A DNA stretch of 64,000 bases from Mucilaginibacter cryoferens (GTDB lineage: Bacteria > Bacteroidota > Bacteroidia > Sphingobacteriales > Sphingobacteriaceae): the NCBI RefSeq assembly GCF_014205845.1, contig NZ_JACHCR010000019.1:62001-126000 (forward strand). Direction: 5' to 3'. The translations under genes were made by a program, and so were the position numbers. The first letter of the stretch is position 1. Each line of letters begins with the position of its first letter. Shown one piece after another: positions 53,979 through 61,295 of this stretch. The notes below the pieces were generated by a model. That model searched no databases, was not told the origin of the DNA, and worked only from the letters and a program-made list of their open reading frames with translations.

Positions 53979-55490
53979 ATGAAAAAGAAATCATACTTAA
54001 GCTTGTATTTTTTGTCACTTCTTTTGATGATCGTGGCTTTATTACCGGCTTGTAAAAAGAACAATGATAGCGGCGGTGGCGCGCCTCCGGTTATCGCGGC
54101 TATTAAAACTTATGTAGCCTCACCTAATGATACGGTTTTAAATAGAGCCGAGGCAAAGGGCCAATGGATAGTAATAACCGGGCAAAATTTGCAAAATGCA
54201 ACTCAAATCAATTTTGACGGGGTTCCAGCATCTTTTAACAATGCTTTATTTGCGCCTGGCAGTGCTGTTGTGCAAATACCTAACATACAGTTTGCAAAAA
54301 TTGATACTGCTAAGCTATATACTGTAGACTATAGAACAACAGCCGGATCAACAACGTTTTCTTTTAAATTAGGTCCGGCAGCACCTGCTGTTTGGTCAAT
54401 TTCTAATATATATGCCAACCCGGGTGATTCTGTTTTTGTTAATGGCGCAAATCTGTTTTTCGTTCGAAGCTTTTCATATAGGGGTACAGCAATCCCGTCG
54501 TTTAAATTAGACACTAACGGGACCTCTATTGGATTTTTGATGCCGGCTGCAACAACCAATGATAGGGTATTGGTAACCACCAAAATCGGTGCGGTGAATT
54601 TTAAAATAAACGCGACCCCGGTAATAGCAGGTATTTCCAATGAAAATGCCAACCCGGGTGATTCGGTTTATATTTATGGTAGCTATCTTAAAGATATTCA
54701 AACGCTAACTTTTGCCGGTACGCCAATTCCTTCTTATAAATCATCAAAAGATGGGAGCTCTGTTGGGTTCGTTTTGCCAACGCTAACGCAAAGCGGGCAG
54801 GTATCTGTTACTACAGTGTTTGGCACGGGTACTACCGTGTACAATGTGCACGATCTTGTGCATGGTATAATTGCCAATATGGATGATAAGTTTGGTATGA
54901 TAGGCTGGGATGGTGGAAGCCAGGTTACCGGTAACCCTGCTAATGCTCAATCATGGATGCCATACAATCCTGATTTTCCCGGAAATACTTCAAATTTTGC
55001 TGTGCTAAAAACCAATGTTCTGGAGCCGGGAGAAGGTTATGGTAATGGTTGGCCGCCTGATTATCAACTTGCCTTTGATAAGGAGCAATGGATACCACAA
55101 GCTAATTTGGGCGATTCTATTGAGAATTATGCATTAAAATTTGAAATAAGTATTCCGAAAGCTTGGAATGGAGGTGCACTTAATATTGAAGTTAACGGTA
55201 ATAGCACATTTATTTATCGTTGGGAACCATGGAAAAAAGCCGGGACTACAGCTACGGTAGCATATACTACAAAAGGTTGGATGACGCTGACGGTTCCTTT
55301 TACGGAGTTCCGTAAAACAGATCTTGATCTGGGCGCTGGCAAAGGTGTTGCAATGACACAATTTTCGGATATACTGGATAGTTCAGGAAATGGTACGTGC
55401 TATATATGGTTACATAACTATGGCGCTTTCAATACAGCAACCGGCTTTTATGGCGCTGTTGATAACTTGAGAGTTGTAAAAATTAAATAG
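53979..55490 (+). CDS. Surface glycan-binding lipoprotein with IPT/TIG domains (SGBP-B-like)
   Basis: A 503-residue lipoprotein; lipobox ALLPACKKN (Cys about residue 25). Three or so IPT/TIG-like Ig folds follow (about residues 40-290), with repeated signatures such as ANPGDSVFVNGANL and ANPGDSVYIYGSYL, which are nearly identical blocks pointing to internal duplication. The C-terminal 210 residues (about 290-503) form a beta-rich module with many tryptophans (GMIGWDGGSQVTG, YRWEPWKK, GWMTLTVPFTEF) resembling the xyloglucan-binding domain of Bacteroides SGBP-B. It should hold polysaccharide on the cell surface next to SusCD. It follows SusD by 24 nt, and a terminator-like hairpin follows it. 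Confidence 0.88.
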   Translation: MKKKSYLSLYFLSLLLMIVALLPACKKNNDSGGGAPPVIAAIKTYVASPNDTVLNRAEAKGQWIVITGQNLQNATQINFDGVPASFNNALFAPGSAVVQIPNIQFAKIDTAKLYTVDYRTTAGSTTFSFKLGPAAPAVWSISNIYANPGDSVFVNGANLFFVRSFSYRGTAIPSFKLDTNGTSIGFLMPAATTNDRVLVTTKIGAVNFKINATPVIAGISNENANPGDSVYIYGSYLKDIQTLTFAGTPIPSYKSSKDGSSVGFVLPTLTQSGQVSVTTVFGTGTTVYNVHDLVHGIIANMDDKFGMIGWDGGSQVTGNPANAQSWMPYNPDFPGNTSNFAVLKTNVLEPGEGYGNGWPPDYQLAFDKEQWIPQANLGDSIENYALKFEISIPKAWNGGALNIEVNGNSTFIYRWEPWKKAGTTATVAYTTKGWMTLTVPFTEFRKTDLDLGAGKGVAMTQFSDILDSSGNGTCYIWLHNYGAFNTATGFYGAVDNLRVVKIK

Positions 55491-55498
55491 CCTACAGT

Positions 55499-55530
55499 CC
55501 CACGGTAGCATATCGCCGTGGGGCTTCTTT
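55499..55530 (+). terminator. Possible terminator after the SusC-SusD-SGBP operon
   Basis: A 7-bp stem (CCCACGG / CCGTGGG) with a 10-nt loop at 55499-55505 and 55516-55522, followed by GCTTCTTT. It begins 8 nt after the stop codon. The T run is weak, so readthrough to downstream enzyme genes is possible. Confidence 0.5.
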
Positions 55531-55744
55531 ACCAATCGAAAGCATTGGATTCGCAAAACGGAGCAGGATTTTGGAGCCACGAAATTAACAGTAAAAAAGA
55601 TCAACGTACAATTGAGCCGCTATCATAGCGGGCAAAAAAAAGATATCATACCAGTATTTTTTTGCAGGGGATGTTTCTGCAATTTTTTCAAACAAATAAT
55701 GAACAATTTTTAAACTATAATTAAATATTTAAAACTCAAGTAAA

Positions 55745-56523
55745 ATGAAAAAAATCACACTATTATTTTTTGCTCTAACAATAGGCATGTTAGCCAAAGC
55801 ACAGCAAACTGTATATGCCGAAAATTTTGAATCAAATGTTGCCTATGTTAGTGATGCCCATATGTATTCATTTGCACCATCTACAAAGACAGGAACATGG
55901 AATGGTGGAGTAGATTTAAAAACCGCCGGCAATGCCAATATAAATTTGCGTCAAGGTTGGGGTAACGGATTTCTATTGAAAATAGAATCCAAAGGTGCTG
56001 CTGTTACCATACCTAATATCAATGTGGCTGGTTTTACAAATTTAAACCTGTCTTATGAATTTGTTGTTGAAGATGGAGGAGATGCTGTAGTACCAAAAAT
56101 TGAAGCAAGTATTGATGGCGGTGCTTCTTGGGTAGCTCTACCTACAGTTGCCAGTGGTGGAGGGTGGAATAGAGAAGCAAAATCGGTTGCTTTGCCTTCA
56201 GGAAATTATAAAACAATAAGCCTCAGAATGAATCCTAATACTGTGAATGCTAATGCTATAATGTTTGATAATTTTACAATTACTGGAAAGCAGTAAGCCT
56301 GGCGGCTGAATCGAACCAATCATGTGACGATTCAATTAAGGTTTATCCAAATTCTATTTGTTAACGAATTTAAAGGTGAAGCTGTAAATTCTGATCAACC
56401 ATTTTGTGTTTCCATTTTTGATATACCTGGAAGAAAAGTAGAGACAATAAAATTTTAAGCTAATTGTCAATGGGATCTTCAATAAAATCAGGATTGTATA
56501 TAGTTCAGATTGAAGGAGTATAA
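55745..56523 (+). pseudogene. Secreted beta-sandwich protein with decayed type IX sorting domain
   Basis: The open part (55745-56296, 183 residues) has a signal peptide (FFALTIGMLAKAQ) and a jelly-roll-like domain (NFESNVAYVSDAHMYSF, KIEASIDGGASWVALPT, IMFDNFTITG), as in carbohydrate-binding or choice-of-anchor modules. After the TAA the same frame continues as VNEFKGEAVNSDQPFCVSIF then DIPGRKVETIKF before another stop, and frame-shifted pieces give IKVYPNS at 56335 and SGLYIVQIEGV ending at 56523. These are the start, middle and end of a type A T9SS C-terminal sorting domain. The intact ancestor would be secreted by the type IX system. The remaining short product may still be made. Confidence 0.75.
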
Positions 56524-56595
56524 TCAAATTACTCCTTCAATCATTTAAGTTGGTTAAAAATAAATCATTGAATTTTTTATATACAGGGCAGACGC

Positions 56596-56935
56596 ATTAC
56601 TATTGAGCCAGACCGCAACGCCACCTTTGGAGAAGAGGATGTGATCGATTCTGAATTCCAAAAAGATTAAACAGAAGTTTGTTGATAAAGGTATCCCTGT
56701 GGTGCTGGTTGAATATGGAACCTTTAGACGGACTCCCACATCCGGCAATGGTATTCCTAAGGATACGCTGATGCACAACAGGTCTGTGGATTACTGGCTA
56801 ACTTTTTCGACCAAAACTATGAGAGCGAATGGTCTTTTACCATTCTGGTGGGAGGTAAGTAATGGTTTTGACAGAAAAAATAATGTGGTTAATGACCAGC
56901 GGATGGTAAATGCCATTATTGCAGGATATAAGTAA
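56596..56935 (+). pseudogene. 3' fragment of a GH5 gene (copy A)
   Basis: The piece matches the C-terminal part of the intact GH5 gene at 57068-58540: TIEPDRNA, then a frameshift near 56668 (TAA in the first frame), then VDKGIPVVLVEYGTFRRTP, PKDTLMHNRSVDYW and AGYK with stop at 56933-56935. The nucleophile Glu is retained (LVEYG). The N-terminal two-thirds, including signal peptide, BACON domain and acid/base residue, are missing. It is a truncated duplicate just upstream of the intact copy. Confidence 0.8.
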
Positions 56936-57067
56936 AAAATGATGTTTGCCAGAGGCAAATAAACGCTGATTCAACAGTCCTAAAATTATCCTGGATAATT
57001 AATAAAAAATGTTATCAGATGTTTTTAGTGCGGAGATTATTTATAAAAAGTTTAGTTATAGAGGAAA

Positions 57068-58540
57068 ATGAAAAAAATGTATTTTTTTAAATCAGTAGTA
57101 TTTCTAACTGCGATTATCGCCCTTTTAGCATGCAAAAATGCGAAAAGTCCGGCACCGGAACTCACGGTTAGCATGTCGACCATGATGTTTGCGCCTGATG
57201 GTGGAAGTCAGGACATTACCGTTACCAGCAATGCCGACTGGAATATAAGCAACCCTGCTTTTTCATGGATGCAACTAAGTGCTACATCCGGTAAAAGCGG
57301 CAGTACGGTTGTTCATGTAACAGTGACATCGCCAAATGGCACCGGGGCAAACCAGTCTGCAATTTTAAGCATAAGTTCATCAAACGGGCAGGCAAGAAGG
57401 CTGACGGTTACCCAGGCCCCCACCTTATACCCAAGTTATAATAAATCGCCTATAGCGCCAGACATGACTGGAGTGACCAGTACTGCCGTGCAACTGGCTG
57501 CAAAAATGGGAACGGGAATGGGAATGAATTTTGGCAATACCATGGACTCCGACATCGAAAATGCTTGGGTGACTGGAAAAATTACCGACGCGCAGCTGAA
57601 ATTTGTAAAACAAATAGGTTTCAATGCTGTACGGATTCCCATGAACTGGGTTTGGACCCATTTAAGCGATCGGAAAAAGGCAACTATTGACCCTGCATGG
57701 CTTGCGCGGGTGAAAGAAGTGGTTGGCTATTGTGTGAATAATGGTGTGTATGTGATAGTAAATGCTCACGCGGATCTTGGCTGGCTGGAAGATAATGTCA
57801 ATGCCATAAAGAAAGATTCCGTTAATGCAATGCAAAAGGCAATTTGGGAGCAGATTGCTACAACCTTGCGTGATTTTGATGAGCACCTTATATTTGCCGG
57901 CACCAATGAACCTAAGGCTGATAACGCTGAGCAGATGGCCATACTCAATGGTTATCACGAAACATTCATCAACGCAGTTCGCTCTACCGGAGGCAGGAAC
58001 AGTTACCGGGTGCTGATTGTACAGGGGCCTCACACTGATCCTACAAAAACTGCTAGTTTGATGACTACTATGCCTCACGACCCGGTACCTAACAAGTTGA
58101 TACTCGAGGTGCACGACTATACGCCTTTTCAATTTACTCTAATGGATGCAGATGCAAGCTGGGGCAAGATGGTTTACTACTGGGGGACTGGGAATCTTTC
58201 TACTATTGAGCCAGACCGCAATGCCCCCCCTGGAACAGATGAGAGTCAGATCACCACTGAGTTCCAAGGGATAAAACAGAATTTTGTTGACAAAGGTATC
58301 CCTGTGGTGCTGGGTGAATATTCAACCGCGAGGAGAACTGACCCCAACAAGCCTATGCCTAAGGATACGTTGATGCACAACAGGTCTGTGGATTACTGGA
58401 CAAAATTTGTGACCAAAACGGCTAAAACGGATGGTATCCTGCCATTTTTTTGGGAGGTAGGGCAAATGTTAGACAGGGCTAATAATGTGATAAAAGACCA
58501 GCGTATGTATAATGCCCTCGTAGCTGGATATAAAAAGTAA
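57068..58540 (+). CDS. BACON-GH5 (subfamily 4-like) endo-beta-glucanase lipoprotein
   Basis: A 490-residue surface lipoprotein. Lipobox AIIALLACKN (Cys about residue 21). A BACON domain covers about residues 30-118 (DITVTSNADWNISNPAFSW, ILSISSSNGQARRLTVTQ). The GH5 barrel follows: GMGMNFGNTMD, FNAVRIPMNWVWTH, acid/base E281 in AGTNEPKAD, nucleophile E417 in VVLGEYSTAR. BACON-GH5_4 is the layout of the key endo-xyloglucanase BoGH5A in Bacteroides ovatus, so cutting the xyloglucan backbone at the cell surface is the favoured prediction. It is one of three GH5 copies in tandem, the other two being broken. A 10-bp-stem terminator follows. Confidence 0.92.
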   Translation: MKKMYFFKSVVFLTAIIALLACKNAKSPAPELTVSMSTMMFAPDGGSQDITVTSNADWNISNPAFSWMQLSATSGKSGSTVVHVTVTSPNGTGANQSAILSISSSNGQARRLTVTQAPTLYPSYNKSPIAPDMTGVTSTAVQLAAKMGTGMGMNFGNTMDSDIENAWVTGKITDAQLKFVKQIGFNAVRIPMNWVWTHLSDRKKATIDPAWLARVKEVVGYCVNNGVYVIVNAHADLGWLEDNVNAIKKDSVNAMQKAIWEQIATTLRDFDEHLIFAGTNEPKADNAEQMAILNGYHETFINAVRSTGGRNSYRVLIVQGPHTDPTKTASLMTTMPHDPVPNKLILEVHDYTPFQFTLMDADASWGKMVYYWGTGNLSTIEPDRNAPPGTDESQITTEFQGIKQNFVDKGIPVVLGEYSTARRTDPNKPMPKDTLMHNRSVDYWTKFVTKTAKTDGILPFFWEVGQMLDRANNVIKDQRMYNALVAGYKK

Positions 58541-58543
58541 GGT

Positions 58544-58620
58544 TGGATTAAAGCTTTTTCTGGAATAGCGGTACTGTGAACAGATTACACAGTACCGTTT
58601 TCTGGTGAGCTAAATTTAAA
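58544..58620 (+). repeat. Downstream segment of GH5, first copy of a 75-bp duplication
   Basis: The segment GTTGGATTAAAGCTTTTTCT onward, through GTACCGTTTTCTGGTGA, recurs with about 85-90% identity at 60659-60735 after the GH5 3' fragment. This shows that the duplicated unit included gene end plus terminator. Confidence 0.75.
58569..58602 (+). terminator. Terminator after the intact GH5 gene
   Basis: A 10-bp perfect stem (CGGTACTGTG / CACAGTACCG at 58569-58578 and 58588-58597) with a 9-nt loop, followed by TTTTC. The copy at 60680-60715 has lost pairing through substitutions. Confidence 0.75.
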
Positions 58621-58682
58621 AAATTTTAGCTTGCCGTGTGTAATTGGTATTGATTGTGAAAAGATAAATTAAACTAACAAAA

Positions 58683-58703
58683 ATGAACAATATAATAATA
58701 TGA
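58683..58703 (+). other. Six-codon upstream frame overlapping the GH43 start
   Basis: ATG at 58683 opens MNNIII and stops with TGA at 58701-58703, overlapping the GH43 ATG (58700-58702) in ATGA fashion. This could couple translation, as the similar frame before SusC. Expression is not shown. Confidence 0.35.
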
Positions 58704-60496
58704 AAAAGGGTCACGGTATATTTTTAGGCTTGCTATTGTTGGTCCCATTGTTTTCTTTTTCCTGTAAGAAGAAACAGGTTGTGCCTCCATCTCAATTCAC
58801 TGTTTCTTCTGTGCAAGTTGTTTTTGAATCGGAAGGAAGTAGTTCTAATGTTTCTATCACCGGCAATGATAATTGGACAGCGACAGCCAATAGTTCATCT
58901 ATATGGTTCACGATAAGTCAAGCATCGGGAGGCCCGGGAAATGTTACGCTTAAATTAACCGCGAACGCTAACAACACGGGGGCCGGCCGCGAGGCGACAG
59001 TGACTATCAAAGCTTCAAATGGTGATGCCAGGCAAATTCAAGTTTCACAGCCAGATAATCAAGATCTGGAAGCAAAATTCGCAAAAGTTTCGCCGAAACT
59101 TCTCACCAATAATGGGAATCCTTTATTAGATTTTATGTTTACGGCCGACCCAACAGCTATAGAATACAATGGAAGAGTTTATGTGTATGCCACGAATGAT
59201 AATCAACAGTATGACACGGTAGGATCGGGTGGGAAAAATAATTACGGGTACATCCGTACACTGGTCATGATGTCTTCCGCTGATATGGTCAACTGGACTT
59301 ATCATGGCCTCATAAATACAGCAAAACTGGCGCCATGGACTTTTACGTCCTGGGCGCCTTCCATTGAATCCAGAATGGAAGCAGATGGTAAAACGCATTT
59401 CTATATGTATTATTCCAATAGCGGTGCTGGCTCAGCCGTGCTTACTTCCACCTCTCCAGTTGGCCCCTGGAAAGACCCATTAGGGAAGAACATAGTCGAC
59501 CACTCTGTCCCCGGTGTGGATGGCCATGTTGTTCCATTCGATCCCGGTGTTGTGATTGACAAGCAGGGTACAGGCTGGCTGGTTTTTGGCGGCGGAACGG
59601 AAAATACACCCTATCTGCCGGGTACTGCCAGAATCGTCAAATTAGGAGCAGATATGATCAGTTTGGCCAGTAGTATTTCTAAGATACCCGCTCCTTATTT
59701 TAATGAGGCCAGCGACCTTAACTTTATCAACGGGACCTGGGTTTATAGCTATTGTACAAATTGGGATGCACGCACGGTATGGCCTTATAGCAATATTCCT
59801 AAACCAAGCGCAGCCTGCATATCTTATATGACGAGTAAAACACCCTTAGATTCGAGTAGTTGGCAGTATGGCGATAATTACTTTAGGAATTCTGGCGAAA
59901 ACGTGGGGGATAACGTGGGGCCTTTGTGCAACAATCACTCTCACTTGTTCACGTTTAAAGGGAAATATTATTTTGCTTACCATTCCATGTATTTACAGAA
60001 TTATTTTAACACTACGGGCGGTTTTCGTAATGTGGGTATCGAAGAAGCATCGGTGAATACAGGGAATGGCGTGAACATCCCCATGATCAGCGCAACCTAT
60101 AAAGGTCCGTCACAAACTCAGCTATTAAATCCATTCGTTGTACAGCAAGCAGAAACCACCGCAGGCACTTCGGGGCATGTCAAGTTCGATACTGCTGGTG
60201 TTGTGGGTAATATGGTTGCCAAAGGACAAATAGATAAACAATGTCTCATGGTTCGGGGAGCCGATTTTAGCAAACAGATTCCTTCCAAATTCGAAGCCCG
60301 GGTGAAAGGAACAGGTCAAATTGATGTTTATGTAAATAGTCTTGCCGGCCCAGCTCTTGTTTCCTTTAAGTGTGATGTGAAGGACTGGACTACGCTCTCT
60401 CAGCAAATAACACAGAAAATACCTAAAGGAGTGGGGAATATCTATTTTGTATTTTATGGAGAGGGTTTTTTGTTTGATGAATGGAAATTTTATTAA
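58700..60496 (+). CDS. BACON-GH43-CBM6-type glycosidase lipoprotein
   Basis: A 598-residue surface lipoprotein. Lipobox LFSFSCKKK (Cys about residue 22). A BACON domain lies at about 30-117. The five-bladed GH43 propeller follows with the three acidic catalytic motifs: FTADPTAIEYNG (base Asp), FDPGVVIDKQGTGW (pKa Asp) and YFNEASDLNFING (acid Glu). A CBM6-like beta-sandwich closes the protein (about 480-598: VVQQAETTAGTSGHVKF, FDEWKFY). GH43 enzymes of this type are mostly alpha-L-arabinofuranosidases or beta-xylosidases; the exact specificity is not readable. In xyloglucan or arabinoxylan loci such enzymes remove arabinose side chains. Intact. Confidence 0.92.
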   Translation: MKKGHGIFLGLLLLVPLFSFSCKKKQVVPPSQFTVSSVQVVFESEGSSSNVSITGNDNWTATANSSSIWFTISQASGGPGNVTLKLTANANNTGAGREATVTIKASNGDARQIQVSQPDNQDLEAKFAKVSPKLLTNNGNPLLDFMFTADPTAIEYNGRVYVYATNDNQQYDTVGSGGKNNYGYIRTLVMMSSADMVNWTYHGLINTAKLAPWTFTSWAPSIESRMEADGKTHFYMYYSNSGAGSAVLTSTSPVGPWKDPLGKNIVDHSVPGVDGHVVPFDPGVVIDKQGTGWLVFGGGTENTPYLPGTARIVKLGADMISLASSISKIPAPYFNEASDLNFINGTWVYSYCTNWDARTVWPYSNIPKPSAACISYMTSKTPLDSSSWQYGDNYFRNSGENVGDNVGPLCNNHSHLFTFKGKYYFAYHSMYLQNYFNTTGGFRNVGIEEASVNTGNGVNIPMISATYKGPSQTQLLNPFVVQQAETTAGTSGHVKFDTAGVVGNMVAKGQIDKQCLMVRGADFSKQIPSKFEARVKGTGQIDVYVNSLAGPALVSFKCDVKDWTTLSQQITQKIPKGVGNIYFVFYGEGFLFDEWKFY

Positions 60497-60534
60497 GTCC
60501 GGTTGCTGGTTTATTGATGCTATTAATAAGTAGA

Positions 60535-60657
60535 TGTTCGATCAAAACGGGCTGGTACCGCCGATTCGGTGAAACCGTTAAACCTTTCTTTTAGGAGTCA
60601 GGTAAGGTGCTTGATCAGGGTATGATGGATGCCATTAAAGCAGGATATAAACAGTAA
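60535..60657 (+). pseudogene. 3' fragment of a GH5 gene (copy C) with amber codon
   Basis: The final frame SGKVLDQGMMDAIKAGYKQ ends TAA at 60655-60657 and is homologous to the C-terminus of the intact GH5 (QMLDRANNVIKDQRMYNALVAGYKK). In front of it, KPFF is followed by TAG at 60592-60594 and then ES, where the intact gene has PFFWEVG, so a TGG tryptophan codon has become TAG. Only about 40 codons remain. It is followed by a copy of the GH5 downstream segment. Confidence 0.7.
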
Positions 60658-60658
60658 T

Positions 60659-60735
60659 GTTGGATTAAAGCTTTTTCTGGAATAGCGGTGCTGTGACCAT
60701 ATTAGACATTACCGTTTTCTGGTGAAAATTAAATA
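60659..60735 (+). repeat. Downstream segment of GH5, second copy of a 75-bp duplication
   Basis: This matches 58544-58620 with scattered substitutions and disrupted pairing of the terminator stem. It supports that a whole GH5 gene with its terminator was duplicated and later reduced. Confidence 0.75.
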
Positions 60736-60826
60736 AGAGAGAGTTTAGTTGAATATAAGTGGATGCCTGGGGCCTTTACCGAGAGGTCCCGGCATTTTTT
60801 CTAACGCTGACAATTCTGTTTTCAAC

Positions 60827-61135
60827 ATGAAGGAAATCAACAGTGATCTATTTGAACGCATGACGATTGCCACGGCAAATGATACCCGGTTAAAAAAAGA
60901 GGATATGGAAGATCAAATTATGTCAAAAGCACCGGAATTAGATGAAAGCGAAATTAAGGCTTTGATAGAGAATTTTGATACGATTGGGGTGTTACTTAAG
61001 GAGCACGTTACTATCTTCAGTAACCCTATTTTAACGCCGGAATCGAAAAAAATGTGTAAAGAGGGCCTGGTTCTTATTAGGAAGTTCACTCAAAAATGTT
61101 TAGAACATTATGGCATGCGTTACCTTCCAAAATAA
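60827..61135 (+). CDS. Small helical protein of unknown function
   Basis: A 102-residue protein beginning at ATG 60827 (MKEINSDLFERMTIATANDT); the frame is open further upstream to a TTG, but that part reads as noncoding. It is predicted to be all-helical and acidic (DMEDQIMSKAPELDESEIKA, FTQKCLEHYGMRYLPK) and has no signal peptide. I do not recognise a family. It lies between the degraded GH5 copy C and a glycosidase-tail fragment inside the polysaccharide locus, so it may be an unrelated insertion or a small intracellular protein. Codon use looks genuine, but the call as a gene is moderate. Confidence 0.55.
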   Translation: MKEINSDLFERMTIATANDTRLKKEDMEDQIMSKAPELDESEIKALIENFDTIGVLLKEHVTIFSNPILTPESKKMCKEGLVLIRKFTQKCLEHYGMRYLPK

Positions 61136-61145
61136 GCATTCAACT

Positions 61146-61289
61146 ACACGCTACGTGAGTATGGGCAGACCCGAGCAGTTAAACAGGTAACAAGTTGAAA
61201 AATTAAAACAAGAAAATGTAGACCGCACGGTGTCCGTGCTGAAATTAACAGGCAGGACCATTGATTCGGGACAAGAAGAAAAGAAATAA
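61146..61289 (+). pseudogene. C-terminal remnant of an enzyme, perhaps a glycosidase
   Basis: The frame TTRYVSMGRPEQLNR, TAA, QVEKLKQENVDRTVSVLKLT, GRTIDSGQEEKK, ending TAA at 61287-61289, reads as one coding frame broken by a single stop. MGRPEQLNR-QVEKLKQ resembles the helical tail found at the end of GH39-like beta-xylosidases and other glycosidases (weak likeness). Its stop lies 6 bp before the GH3 start, as for an operon partner. No start or catalytic part is present. Confidence 0.45.
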
Positions 61290-61295
61290 TAATTT

